From: UBA2259 sp964543485 | Lineage (GTDB): Bacteria > Patescibacteriota > Dojkabacteria > SC72 | DNA length: 64,000 nucleotides | Assembly: GCA_964543485.1 (NCBI GenBank) | Contig: CAZIYI010000002.1 | Coordinates: 57,425-121,424 of the forward strand | Reading direction: 5' to 3' | Part shown: piece after piece, positions 34,738-44,326 of the stretch | How the letters are laid out: every line of letters starts with the position of its first letter | Position numbering within the stretch: position 1 is the first letter of the stretch | Program-made: the position numbers and the translations under genes | The notes under the pieces: generated by a model | The model's database searches: none | What the model was told of the DNA's origin: nothing | Seen by the model: the letters and a program-made list of their open reading frames with translations, nothing else

Positions 34738-35889
34738 TTATTTAATTGCCTTTAAGATCTCTTCAACAGCTTTCTCACCAATACCTCCCAAAGCTAATAG
34801 CTCATCTTTTGTTTTACCAACCAAATCATCTAATGTATTAAGTCCTGATACTTTTAATGCTTTCTCTATTCTAGCAGAAAGACCCAAATCCTCAATCTTT
34901 TTAGAATTAACTTCTGCCTTTACTGCCTCTGCCGCTGCAAAATCTTCATCTAAGTTCTTCTCTTTCTTTAATACTCTAACTACTCCAGTTGTTGCAACTG
35001 TTGCTTTACCCTCTCTCATTGCCTTCATTCTTAACCTCTCCTCCTCTTCCATTTTCTCTTCTCTTTCTCTTTCCTGTTGTGATCTTAGTTTCATACTATC
35101 TAAATTGGCATAATGATTCTTTCTAAGTGCAACTAATGCTTGAGATTTTTTACCCTGTTTTACGATATCACCAAAAAGATTAACATAAAGGTTAATACTC
35201 TTTAATGAATCATCATTCGCTGGTATAGGGTACTCTACTAAATCAGGATCACAGTTTGTATCTATTAAAGCGATAATGGAAACACCAGAAATGTTTGCCT
35301 CATTGATAGAATTTTTCTCTACCATACTGTCAATCACTATCAAGAATCTAGGAAGTTCATCCATAAATTTGATACCTTTATATATCTTGTTTAACCTCTC
35401 TACATTCTTTTCCATTAAAAGAACCTCTTTTTTAACCAGACCCTCACCACCAGCTGCCAATCTCTCTTCCATTTTAACTAAATCCGCTACACTAGATTTG
35501 ATTGCATCAAAATTAGTAAAAAGACCACCTGGCCATCTTTTAATAATGTAGAAAGCACCAACATCTTTAGCCATTTTCTCAATTATTCCTGCTGCTTGAC
35601 CTTTTGTACCAACAATAAGGACATTACCCTTGTCTACAACTTTGGCTAATTCATCTAAAGCAGTAGAAAGTAATTTTCTACTTTTAACAACATCAATTAT
35701 ATGAATTCCATTCCTAACTTCGTATATATATTTCTTCATCTTAGGATTCCAAGCTCCATGCTTATGTCCAAAATGTGCACCTGCTTGAAGAAATGTTAAT
35801 AACTCTGGAATCTCTGTTTTATAGCATTTATTTTCTGGCTCTGCCTTAGGTGTTTCGACCTTCTTTGAGACCTCTTTTGTTTTTTCCAT
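34738..35889 (-). CDS. rpsB: 30S ribosomal protein S2 with C-terminal alpha-CTD-like HhH domain
   Basis: 383 residues, about 130 more than most S2 proteins. The S2 core is clear: AGAHFGHKHGAWNPKMKKYIYEVRNG, KRWPGGLFTNF, and a DTNCDPDLVEYPIPANDDS block. A charged linker (about 240-330) leads to residues 335-383 (LGLSARIEKALKVSGLNTL ... LGGIGEKAVEEIL). These closely resemble the DNA- and factor-binding alpha-CTD of RNA polymerase. The leader of about 90 nt contains a hairpin that may be a feedback site. Confidence 0.95.
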   Translation of the reverse strand: MEKTKEVSKKVETPKAEPENKCYKTEIPELLTFLQAGAHFGHKHGAWNPKMKKYIYEVRNGIHIIDVVKSRKLLSTALDELAKVVDKGNVLIVGTKGQAAGIIEKMAKDVGAFYIIKRWPGGLFTNFDAIKSSVADLVKMEERLAAGGEGLVKKEVLLMEKNVERLNKIYKGIKFMDELPRFLIVIDSMVEKNSINEANISGVSIIALIDTNCDPDLVEYPIPANDDSLKSINLYVNLFGDIVKQGKKSQALVALRKNHYANLDSMKLRSQQEREREEKMEEEERLRMKAMREGKATVATTGVVRVLKKEKNLDEDFAAAEAVKAEVNSKKIEDLGLSARIEKALKVSGLNTLDDLVGKTKDELLALGGIGEKAVEEILKAIK

Positions 35890-35986
35890 AATGGTTTTTT
35901 CCTTTTGTCACCTATCTCTATGGGTAGAAATATCTTCTATCCAGGAAATATTTAGAGATATGCGAGATATATTAAATACGGCTTTG

Positions 35987-36015
35987 ATTATATCTCCCCC
36001 TATCATATTTATCAA
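35987..36015 (-). promoter_or_regulatory. Sigma70-type promoter for rpsB-tsf
   Basis: Minus strand: -35 TTGATA (36010-36015), 17 bp spacer, -10 TATAAT (35987-35992). The transcript would have a leader of about 90 nt with an imperfect hairpin (around GGATAGAA and TTCTACCC) before rpsB. Confidence 0.75.
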
Positions 36016-36018
36016 CCC

Positions 36019-36654
36019 CTAGAAAGTAATACTTTTCCAATTCCCATCTCCAATTACAATATGATCTAAAAGCTGTATACCAACAAGCTCTAACCCATCA
36101 TTAATACTCTTTGTCAAAGTAACATCCTCTTGACTTGGTGTACTATCCCCAGATGGGTGGTTATGTGCAAGTATTACAAACGCACTGTTGTTAACAACCG
36201 CAGTATACAAAACCTCTCTTGGAGAAAGGTTAGCACAATTTAAAGAGCCAAGTGCAATACTCTCTCTAGATATTAATTCAAATCTAGAATTAAGACATAC
36301 CATATCTACTCTCTCTCTTTTAAGAGTAGACATGTCTTTAAGTATTTCATATGCACTTTGTGAATCCGTAATCCTAACAATCTCTTTATCAAACATACCA
36401 TATACTCTCTTTCCCAACTCTATACCAGCAATAACTCTCATAGCTACAACTTCCCCAACACCCTCTTTTTCAGTTAATTTCTTAATACTTAGTAGCTCGC
36501 CCTCTTTAACAGAATCTTTGATAACTCTCATTACAGATTTAGATATCTGTTTAAAACTCCTACCCTTAATACCACTACCTACTAGTATTTCAATTAATTC
36601 CATATCTGAAAGTACAGATATACCACTTTTAAGTAGTTTCTCTCTTGGAAGCAT
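36019..36654 (-). CDS. radC: RadC-family JAB domain protein
   Basis: 211 residues. An HhH-like N-terminal region (ELIEILVGSGIKGR) precedes the JAB/MPN metalloprotease-like domain with HNHPSGDSTPSQED (zinc ligands His, His, Asp). Length and motifs are normal. The true function of RadC is unresolved, and the old DNA-repair link is disputed. It sits between topA and the rpsB promoter. Confidence 0.93.
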   Translation of the reverse strand: MLPREKLLKSGISVLSDMELIEILVGSGIKGRSFKQISKSVMRVIKDSVKEGELLSIKKLTEKEGVGEVVAMRVIAGIELGKRVYGMFDKEIVRITDSQSAYEILKDMSTLKRERVDMVCLNSRFELISRESIALGSLNCANLSPREVLYTAVVNNSAFVILAHNHPSGDSTPSQEDVTLTKSINDGLELVGIQLLDHIVIGDGNWKSITF

Positions 36655-36692
36655 TGAAAAATATTAAACTAAATATATTAAAAAGTCTTGAA

Positions 36693-38804
36693 CTAACTCT
36701 TCTTAACCTCTTTTTTAATATATTTACAATTAGGATATCCACTACAACCCTTAAACATCTTACCCCATTTACTTCTTCTTTCTACTAAATGATTACCACA
36801 CTCTGGACACTTCTCCTTAAGAAGTAAAGGTACTGTTCCCTTACACTCAGGATACTTCTCACATGCCCAGAACTTCCCGTACTTACTGTTTTTAAGAATC
36901 ATTTTTGATTCACACTTTGGACATTTCTCTACTTTAAGATATTTATCAAAATCTAAATTATCACTACCCCCTTCTAAATCCTTCATACCCTTACACTCAG
37001 GAAATTTCGAACAGCTCAAAAACTTTCCATATCTACCTAATCGAATAACCATAGAGGATTTACATTCAGGACATTTCTCATCTGATCTCCCTAGTATTAC
37101 AACATCATCCTTGTCTACATCCTTGTTTGCCTTCTCAATATCTTTAATCAAAGGTTTGTACTGAGTATCCATGAATGGAACATACTCTACTTTACCCTTA
37201 GCAATCTCATCTAATATATCCTCAACATTAGCTGTATATTTGTAATCTACTAGATCCTCAAAATTCTTTTTAAGAAAATGTGTAACTACCCTACCAATAT
37301 CTGTTGGAAGTAAAAATTTACCATCCCTTGTTACATACTCGCGAGCTTGAATGGTAGAGATAATGGTTGCGTATGTAGATGGTCTACCAATACCAAGTGA
37401 CTCTAACTTCTTAACTAAGGATGCCTCTGTATATCTAGCTGGTGGTTGAGTAAATTTTTGCTCCATCACAAACTTTACTTTTTCGAATGTGTCATCTTTT
37501 TTAACATTTGATATCTCTTGAAGTAATTCATTCTCATCTTTACCATTCCCATAGATTACTCTAAAGCCGTCAAATATGGTTTTTTGAGCACCCACTGAAA
37601 ATGTATAAATATTTTTTAGTTTCTTAACTGGTTCAAAATATATACTTAAATTCTCTACTCTCTTCTCTTTCATCTGAGATGAAACAGCTCTTTTCCATAT
37701 CAATGAGTACAGCTTACTCTCATCTGTACCAAGCTTGGTTTTTGCCTTACTCAAATCCAAAGAGAAGTCAGTTGGTCGAATAGCTTCATGTGCTTCTTGA
37801 GCGTTCTTACTTCTGTTTTTAAAAAACCTAGGAGAATCTGGTAAGTACTCCTTACCGTAATCTTTAAATATTACACCCCTAATTTCATCTATTGCTTTAT
37901 TTCCCAAATATACAGAATCTGTTCTCATATATGTAATATGTCCTGATTGATACAATCTCTGAGCTAAAGCCATAGTTCTTTTTGCACTAAAACCTAATAC
38001 ATTGTTAGCAGACTGTTGAAGTGTAGATGTAGTGTATGGAGGATATGGGTTTTTCTTAATCTCTTTTTTTACAATATCTACTACCTTGTAATCACTCTCT
38101 CCTAAGCTATCCTTAATATCCTCTACTTCTTTCTTATCCTTTGGTATATATTTCTTACCATCTTTTCTAAGTAGTTTAATAACTAGATGCTCTTTCTCTT
38201 TTTTAACCTCAACTAAAAAATCCCAGTACTCATCTGGCTTAAATGCTTCAATATCCTCTTCTCTTTCAACAACCAACCTTAGTGCAACAGATTGTACTCT
38301 ACCAGCGGAAAGTCCATACCAAATCTTTTTCCAAAGAAGTTCTGAAAGCTTGTATCCAAACAACCTGTCTAGTACTCTTCTTGCTTTCTGTGCTTCAACT
38401 AGATTCTCGTTAACAACCGTTGGTTTTTTAATTGCCTCTAATACTGCATCTTTAGTAATCTCATGGAAGGTAACTCTTTTAATACTCTTTGCCTTAAGAA
38501 ACTCTTTAACATGCCAAGCAATTGCCTCTCCCTCTCTATCAGGATCCATTGCTAAGAATACATTCCCATTCTTAGGAGTTGCCTTTTTTAAATCCTTAAG
38601 TATCTTTGCTTTACCATATATTGTTTCAAACAAAGGTTTGTATCCATTCTCTACATCAACACCAAGCTTACTTTTAGGTAAATCAATTACATGCCCAACA
38701 GTAGCCATTACCTTGTAATCACTACCTAGGTATTTGTTAATGGTCTTTGCCTTTGCAGGAGACTCCACTATCAATAGATTGTTGTAACTAATACTTTTTG
38801 CCAT
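36693..38804 (-). CDS. topA: DNA topoisomerase I
   Basis: 703 residues, type IA. The Toprim domain has IVESPAKAKTINKYLG and the DPDREGEAIAWH metal site. The active-site Tyr is in ITYMRTDSV, and RPSTYATIISTI follows. Three C-terminal four-Cys zinc ribbons (each KCPxC ... CxxYPxC-like, about 575-700) complete it. It relaxes negative supercoils. Length is typical for compact genomes. Confidence 0.96.
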   Translation of the reverse strand: MAKSISYNNLLIVESPAKAKTINKYLGSDYKVMATVGHVIDLPKSKLGVDVENGYKPLFETIYGKAKILKDLKKATPKNGNVFLAMDPDREGEAIAWHVKEFLKAKSIKRVTFHEITKDAVLEAIKKPTVVNENLVEAQKARRVLDRLFGYKLSELLWKKIWYGLSAGRVQSVALRLVVEREEDIEAFKPDEYWDFLVEVKKEKEHLVIKLLRKDGKKYIPKDKKEVEDIKDSLGESDYKVVDIVKKEIKKNPYPPYTTSTLQQSANNVLGFSAKRTMALAQRLYQSGHITYMRTDSVYLGNKAIDEIRGVIFKDYGKEYLPDSPRFFKNRSKNAQEAHEAIRPTDFSLDLSKAKTKLGTDESKLYSLIWKRAVSSQMKEKRVENLSIYFEPVKKLKNIYTFSVGAQKTIFDGFRVIYGNGKDENELLQEISNVKKDDTFEKVKFVMEQKFTQPPARYTEASLVKKLESLGIGRPSTYATIISTIQAREYVTRDGKFLLPTDIGRVVTHFLKKNFEDLVDYKYTANVEDILDEIAKGKVEYVPFMDTQYKPLIKDIEKANKDVDKDDVVILGRSDEKCPECKSSMVIRLGRYGKFLSCSKFPECKGMKDLEGGSDNLDFDKYLKVEKCPKCESKMILKNSKYGKFWACEKYPECKGTVPLLLKEKCPECGNHLVERRSKWGKMFKGCSGYPNCKYIKKEVKKS

Positions 38805-38894
38805 ACTTTAACGTTAAAATACACAATACTTAAATATATGTCAAACAAAGACATTTGTATATATTACAACTTTAATATGAAAAAATCTTTAACT

Positions 38895-40907
38895 TTACTC
38901 AACAAAACCGTTAGTAACCATCCAAGATATCATTTCTTTCATTACAGCAGTTGCATTAGAGCTAGTACCACCATCTTCTAGTAGTAAAGAGAATGAATAT
39001 TTAGGATTTTCATAAGGGAAAAAACCGGTTACCCAAGCGTGTGTATCCTCATATATCCCTTTACTGTTTACCTTTCCAAATTCGGCAGTACCAGTTTTTG
39101 CAGCAACTGTTGTACCTGTTGCAGATAGGGTTTTAGCTATACCTCTTGATCCATTAACTGCTTCCCACATACCTCTTTTTACAATATCTAATGTCTGAGT
39201 TGAAACAATATTTTCCCCTATCGGAGTGTATTCGATTAGATATTCGAAACCCTTCTCATCAACAAATTTCTTTCCAACATGAGGCGTATTTAACGTACCA
39301 CCATTTGCAATTGCTGCTACCCAATTAGACATCTGGATAGGGGTAACTAGTGTAATACCCTGCCCTATCACAGAGTTACATGAATCACCCTCTGGGTACC
39401 ATATCGGTTCCAGCCAAGGACTAGAAGTTTTTGCAAGCTCAATTTTGTTTTCTGGAGAGGGCAATCTCCCTTTCATTTCTCCAGGGATATCAATTCCAGT
39501 ATATTCACCAATCCCAAAGGATTCTAAATACGGTACTAATTCATTCATATTCCAATCTCGTATCATTTCACAAAAAAAGATATTTGAAGATACCATGAGA
39601 GCGCTAGTAACATTTAGTGTCCCATATGCATGATTTCTAAACTCTTGAAAAGGTGCACCATTTGAGAAGGTATACCCAGACCTACTTATATATGTTGTAT
39701 TTTTAGATATTGTACCCGAATCAAGTCCTGCAGATGCAACAACCGTCTTAAAGGTAGAACCTGGTGGAAGTTGAGCTGCAATAGCTCTATCAAGTAATGG
39801 GTTGCCCTTGTCATTTATTAAGGATGTGTAATCTTTCTGAGAGATACCATTTACAAACAGATTATTATCATATGAAGGATAGCTAACCATTGCTAATATA
39901 TCACCTGTTTTTACATCTTGAATTATACCTGCTCCACCAGCGGCAGATACTTTTATTACAGAGTTTTGGATAAGGTCATAAAATTTCTTCTGAAGATCAG
40001 TACTCATTGTTAAATACAAGCTATATCCAGATACTGGTTCGCTTAGTGTATACGGTTGATCAGATATACTTCTCCCAAAAACGTCGACTTCCTCAGCTAT
40101 TCGACCGTCTTTACCATGTAATTTCGCTTCATAATATCGTTCAACACCTGATTTCCCAACAATATCGCCATTGGAAAGAGTATTAAATTTGTCCAAATCT
40201 TGTTGAGATACTTCCCCAGTATATCCTAAGATATGACTGTATATATCTTTATATACATAGCTTCTTTTACTCCCATCATCAATTGATATACCTTTTAATT
40301 CATCTCCAAAAGATTTAATTTTTATGAGAGTGTCATTATCCAAATCTTTAGCCAAAAGAATCTTACTAATGTAAGGGTTTTTATTGTATATGGAAAAAAC
40401 CCTATCCGAAATAGAGGTGTAAGAAGTTCCATCTGGTTCATCACTCTTCCAATTATCTTTTAATATACCCCCCAGGGTATTCAATACTTCTGAGAGCCCT
40501 TCATTGTCAAGACCATCCTCTTTGTAGAATTTGTCTATCGAGATATATACATCACTAGAGGGAGTATTTTCGACCAATTTTTGACCGTTTGAGTCAAATA
40601 TTACACCTCTATATGTTTTTATCGATGTTATTCTAACTTTATTCTTCAGAGATCTTTCTAGCATCTCTTCCCCCTCAATTATCTGTAATTTAGCAATATT
40701 AAAAATCAATACACCAAAGATAACGAAAAACATTAAAAAGGCATAAATAAAATTCCAACCAGATATACTTAACCCCTTTTCACTTTCCATTATGTGCTTG
40801 GATATAATCTTTTTCCTATCAACCGACTTCCTGTTACCGCCCTTTTTCAAAATCGGCTTGTGCATTCTCTTACTATCTAATTTTTTATCAAATTCTACTT
40901 TAGCCAT
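38895..40907 (-). CDS. mrdA: Penicillin-binding protein 2 (peptidoglycan transpeptidase)
   Basis: 670 residues. A basic cytoplasmic N-terminus and one transmembrane helix (about 52-72) precede the PBP dimerisation domain and the transpeptidase domain. The three active-site motifs are PGSTFK (SxxK), SSN and KTGTAEF. It crosslinks peptidoglycan during cell elongation. It is the last gene of rpmB-mreB-mreC-mreD-pbp2; RodA is not in the window. Confidence 0.93.
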   Translation of the reverse strand: MAKVEFDKKLDSKRMHKPILKKGGNRKSVDRKKIISKHIMESEKGLSISGWNFIYAFLMFFVIFGVLIFNIAKLQIIEGEEMLERSLKNKVRITSIKTYRGVIFDSNGQKLVENTPSSDVYISIDKFYKEDGLDNEGLSEVLNTLGGILKDNWKSDEPDGTSYTSISDRVFSIYNKNPYISKILLAKDLDNDTLIKIKSFGDELKGISIDDGSKRSYVYKDIYSHILGYTGEVSQQDLDKFNTLSNGDIVGKSGVERYYEAKLHGKDGRIAEEVDVFGRSISDQPYTLSEPVSGYSLYLTMSTDLQKKFYDLIQNSVIKVSAAGGAGIIQDVKTGDILAMVSYPSYDNNLFVNGISQKDYTSLINDKGNPLLDRAIAAQLPPGSTFKTVVASAGLDSGTISKNTTYISRSGYTFSNGAPFQEFRNHAYGTLNVTSALMVSSNIFFCEMIRDWNMNELVPYLESFGIGEYTGIDIPGEMKGRLPSPENKIELAKTSSPWLEPIWYPEGDSCNSVIGQGITLVTPIQMSNWVAAIANGGTLNTPHVGKKFVDEKGFEYLIEYTPIGENIVSTQTLDIVKRGMWEAVNGSRGIAKTLSATGTTVAAKTGTAEFGKVNSKGIYEDTHAWVTGFFPYENPKYSFSLLLEDGGTSSNATAVMKEMISWMVTNGFVE

Positions 40908-40915
40908 CTATTCTT

Positions 40916-41410
40916 TTAACTTAATCTTAATACTTTGCTGTTTCGCTCACTTCTAATAGATTTAACGAACCTATCTATAAATACACATATCAATGTTGAA
41001 ACTATGCTACTAATAATGATTCCAATCACTCTACCAAGAGATATCTCTGTAAAAATACCCTCTTGAAATAGAGAGGAAACAACAGGAATTAGAATATAGT
41101 ATAAGGTAATAAAAAGAAATACCCCTATATACCCACTAATACTATCTCTGTGAACAAATAACCAGAATATATCTGTAAGTATTAGCAGTATTACTATTAC
41201 AATTAAATGCACCCCTAGTGGTACATGTAATACTGTATCCAAGATTATACTAAACAAAGTTATGAATGAATAAAAGAATATATCATCAACCCTTTTCCAT
41301 AACGATATTGTAATAATAATAAATATCGAGAAGGAAAATACCCGAAGAAACAAACTCTCTAAAAAGAGTGATAGAAAAAGCAATATTATTCCTAACAGTA
41401 TTTTAATCAT
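40916..41410 (-). CDS. mreD: Rod shape-determining protein MreD
   Basis: 164 residues with four to five predicted transmembrane helices and very few charged residues outside the C-terminus. Sequence conservation in MreD is weak, so the call relies on size, topology and position between mreC and pbp2. The gaps are 2 bp to mreC and 8 bp to pbp2. Confidence 0.82.
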   Translation of the reverse strand: MIKILLGIILLFLSLFLESLFLRVFSFSIFIIITISLWKRVDDIFFYSFITLFSIILDTVLHVPLGVHLIVIVILLILTDIFWLFVHRDSISGYIGVFLFITLYYILIPVVSSLFQEGIFTEISLGRVIGIIISSIVSTLICVFIDRFVKSIRSERNSKVLRLS

Positions 41411-41412
41411 AG

Positions 41413-42264
41413 CTATTCAATATTTACATAAACAGTTAATATATTTGAGTAATCAAAAATAGGTGATACATATCCGGTTTTGTATGTAGAAGCAGGGTTT
41501 TTTGAAAGCCCTAATAAAGTACCAATTATCAATATATCCCCCACTCTCTCATCTCTAATTAAAACAGTATCCCCATCTGAAACATCTGAGTTGATACCCA
41601 TATTTTCAATTTTAATATTATCGACACTTCCTATTACGACCCCATTAGATTTAATTAAGTTATCAACCCTATTATCCTTATTTAGATCAATATCAGAGGG
41701 GATTACAACTACCTCATAGCTACTTGAATTGTTGTATGGAAGCCGTATTAGAGATGAATTTTGACCAACATCAGATACTGTCCCAATAAAAACTTTACCC
41801 AAAACCACTGTATCATTCTTCTTTACACCATCATCTTTCCCCCTGTTTATTATCAAATTACCCTCTTTCGTATAGCTAAGTATCTGGGCCTTTAGGTATT
41901 TTTTCTCAGGAATAATTAAAGCTGGATTTTCTCTTAAAGATAGATACTCTTCATAGTCAATTAACTTCTCTGCATTTTCAATCTTTAATTTCGCGTTCTC
42001 CTCTTTCATCTCCTTATACTCTTTAATATATGAAGATGCATTGAGCAATGCATTTTTCCACTCACTAATGCCCTCTCCGGCATCATTACCAAAAACATAT
42101 ACTGGGTTAAAAATATATGAGAAAGGATACTTAATACTATCCCCAAGAAAAGATTGACCTATTAAAACCAATACTATACAAAAAAGTAGGTATATGAATC
42201 GAGTATAATTTTTAATGTGATTATCTTTTTTCAAAATAGAAAAGCTTAAATAATCTCTTCCCAA
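41413..42264 (-). CDS. mreC: Rod shape-determining protein MreC
   Basis: 283 residues. One N-terminal transmembrane helix (about 22-40) is followed by a coiled coil (about 80-100, KEMKEENAKLKIENAEKL) and the two beta-barrel domains of MreC. It links MreB filaments to the periplasmic synthases. The start lies inside mreB (19 bp overlap). Confidence 0.92.
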   Translation of the reverse strand: MGRDYLSFSILKKDNHIKNYTRFIYLLFCIVLVLIGQSFLGDSIKYPFSYIFNPVYVFGNDAGEGISEWKNALLNASSYIKEYKEMKEENAKLKIENAEKLIDYEEYLSLRENPALIIPEKKYLKAQILSYTKEGNLIINRGKDDGVKKNDTVVLGKVFIGTVSDVGQNSSLIRLPYNNSSSYEVVVIPSDIDLNKDNRVDNLIKSNGVVIGSVDNIKIENMGINSDVSDGDTVLIRDERVGDILIIGTLLGLSKNPASTYKTGYVSPIFDYSNILTVYVNIE

Positions 42265-43301
42265 GATCTTTGGACCCTCTCCAATAAATCTATATGGTCA
42301 AGCATCTTCGCGGTACCCTTAGCCACAGTCGCCATAGGTTCATCAACAATATTGATTGGGATATTTAGTTCTCCTCTCCAATACGAATCTAATCCTCTAA
42401 TTAAAGCTCCACCACCTGCAACATATACTCCATCATTAAATATGTCTTTTAGTAATTCAGGAGGTGTATCTTCAATTGCATCTTTAACTGCGTCGGTAAT
42501 CTGTGTAAGAGAAACACTTATGGCTTCCCTAACTTCAATACTTGAGAATTTAATAGATTTAGGTAAACCAGTAAGAAGATCTCTACCCTGAAGCATTACC
42601 TCCTTCTCTTCTTTAAGGGGGGCAGCAGAACCAATCTCTATCTTAATATCTTCTGCACTTCTCTCACCTATTAGAATATTGTATTTCTCTCTAACATAAT
42701 CAACTATATCTTGATTCATCTCATCGCCTGCAACTCTAATTGTATTATCTACAACAATATCACCTAAAGACAAAACTGCTATACCTGTAGTTCCACCTCC
42801 AATATCAACTATCATACTTCCAGATGCCTCTTCTATCGGTAATCCTGCACCTATCGCAGCTGCCATAGTTTCTTCTACAATAAATACTTCTCTTGCACCT
42901 GCTGTTTTTGCAGCATCAATAACGGCTTGTCTTTCTACCTCAGTGACAGAAGATGGTACTCCAACAACAATCCTTGGTCTTGGAATCTTAAAGCCCTTTA
43001 TGTAATTAATATGAGCACTCTTTATAAAATGATGAATCATTGCCTGGGTAGTATCAAAATCTGAAACAACCCCATCTTTAAGAGGCCTTACAGCTACGAT
43101 ATTGGCAGGAGTTCTTCCAATCATCTCTCTTGCATCTTTACCTACTGCTAAAACTTGCTTGTTCCTTTTATCTATAGCTACAACAGATGGCTCTGATACA
43201 ACAATTCCCTCACCTCTTAAATATACAATTGTATTAGCAGTACCTAGATCCATTCCTAGATCGTAAGTAAACATCTCCCAGATTGAATTGAGCTTAAACA
43301 T
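42246..43301 (-). CDS. mreB: Rod shape-determining protein MreB (elongasome copy)
   Basis: I prefer the Met at 43301 (MFKLNSIWEMF), giving 351 residues; 43340 and 43274 are also possible. The actin-fold motifs are intact: phosphate-1 DLGMDLGTANT, catalytic Glu in EETMAAAIGAGLP, phosphate-2 VDIGGGTTGIAV and adenosine VAGGGALIRGLD. It forms membrane-bound filaments that direct lateral wall synthesis. It is in the classic mreBCD-pbp2 operon behind rpmB. A divergent second copy lies at 57492-58508. Confidence 0.95.
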   Translation of the reverse strand: MFKLNSIWEMFTYDLGMDLGTANTIVYLRGEGIVVSEPSVVAIDKRNKQVLAVGKDAREMIGRTPANIVAVRPLKDGVVSDFDTTQAMIHHFIKSAHINYIKGFKIPRPRIVVGVPSSVTEVERQAVIDAAKTAGAREVFIVEETMAAAIGAGLPIEEASGSMIVDIGGGTTGIAVLSLGDIVVDNTIRVAGDEMNQDIVDYVREKYNILIGERSAEDIKIEIGSAAPLKEEKEVMLQGRDLLTGLPKSIKFSSIEVREAISVSLTQITDAVKDAIEDTPPELLKDIFNDGVYVAGGGALIRGLDSYWRGELNIPINIVDEPMATVAKGTAKMLDHIDLLERVQRSWEEII

Positions 43302-43376
43302 ATTAGAACAATACCATCTTAATTGAGATGATTTTACCACTAATATTCACTCTATACGAGGAAAAAATATATACAG

Positions 43377-43592
43377 TTATTTTTCTGCTTCTACTTTAAG
43401 CTTTTTATAACACTTCATACACACATAAATACTTTGAATATCCCCTTCTACATCAACTTTAACCTTTCTAAGATTGGGCTTAAACACTCTTTTACTTTTA
43501 GGTGCCTTAAACCTCCATCCAATGGAGTGATGATGCTGGATTCTTTTTCCAGCGGTTGTAGATTTTCCACACAATTCACATACTTTTGCCAT
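43377..43592 (-). CDS. rpmB: 50S ribosomal protein L28 (bL28)
   Basis: 71 residues. It shows the L28 pattern with a zinc-type CELCGKSTTAG and a later CMKCYKKL, plus HHHSIGWRFKAPKSKRVFKPNL. It is first in the transcript that continues into mreB. The start follows an AAAGAA-type leader without a strong Shine-Dalgarno site. Confidence 0.95.
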   Translation of the reverse strand: MAKVCELCGKSTTAGKRIQHHHSIGWRFKAPKSKRVFKPNLRKVKVDVEGDIQSIYVCMKCYKKLKVEAEK

Positions 43593-43623
43593 TTCTTTTA
43601 ATTGAATATCTATTAGCTAAGTG

Positions 43624-43652
43624 ATATTATCAAAAAGATTTCTATTTATCAA
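43624..43652 (-). promoter_or_regulatory. Sigma70-type promoter for rpmB-mreBCD-pbp2
   Basis: Minus strand: -35 TTGATA (43647-43652), 17 bp spacer, -10 TAATAT (43624-43629). The leader to rpmB is about 25 nt. It overlaps the upstream region of the divergent M50 gene. Confidence 0.65.
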
Positions 43653-43663
43653 GTTTAATATAC

Positions 43664-44287
43664 ATGTTTTCTTCATCACAAGAGTTTATATATTGGATAG
43701 TAGTTGCAATCCCCTCTATTTTGATTGCCTCAACAGTACATGAATATGCACATGCATACTCTGCATTTAAACTTGGAGACCCAACAGCAAAAGCAGAAGG
43801 GAGATTAACTCTTAATCCACTAAAACATATAGATCCCATAGGTGCACTATCTATGATTATATTTAGGTTCGGATGGAGTAAACCGGTACCTATCAATGAG
43901 TATAACTTTGAAAAAAGAGAAACATACACAGCACTTACAGCGCTAGCAGGTCCGGTATCTAATCTAATTCTTGCCTCTTTAACAGGACTTCTTAATCATA
44001 TTTTAGATTTAGACCCCAATTCTCTTATAGTATTTCTACTATATATATTTACAACTATAAATATTGCTTTGGCTATCTTTAATCTAATACCCATCCCACC
44101 TTTAGATGGACATAAGGTTGTAAGGGCACTACTTCCTAAAAAACTTAGATACTATTGGGAACAACTAGAAAAATACTCTTTAGTGCTCATCTTACTTTTA
44201 ATACTTCCATTCTCTCCTTTCCAAAAATTCGTTTTCTCTTTTATTAGTAATACACTTAATACAGTCTTGCGTATTTTAGGATTCTAA
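43664..44287 (+). CDS. Site-2 protease family protein (small M50 metalloprotease)
   Basis: 207 residues, five to six transmembrane helices. Zinc site HEYAH in ASTVHEYAHAYSAFKLGD; second motif NLIPIPPLDGHKV with the Asp ligand. There is no PDZ domain, which separates it from the RseP-like gene at 32213. It matches the small YwhC/Rv-type group of rhomboid-independent intramembrane proteases. The substrate is unknown. It is monocistronic and divergent from rpmB. Confidence 0.92.
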   Translation: MFSSSQEFIYWIVVAIPSILIASTVHEYAHAYSAFKLGDPTAKAEGRLTLNPLKHIDPIGALSMIIFRFGWSKPVPINEYNFEKRETYTALTALAGPVSNLILASLTGLLNHILDLDPNSLIVFLLYIFTTINIALAIFNLIPIPPLDGHKVVRALLPKKLRYYWEQLEKYSLVLILLLILPFSPFQKFVFSFISNTLNTVLRILGF

Positions 44288-44292
44288 TTCCT

Positions 44293-44321
44293 TTGATAAA
44301 TGGATAGATTTATTATAAAAT
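44293..44321 (+). promoter_or_regulatory. Promoter of the rod-like non-coding RNA
   Basis: -35 TTGATA (44293-44298), 17 bp spacer, -10 TAAAAT (44316-44321). The predicted start at about 44328 coincides with the 5' end of the closing stem of the RNA. Confidence 0.65.
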
Positions 44322-44326
44322 ATACT

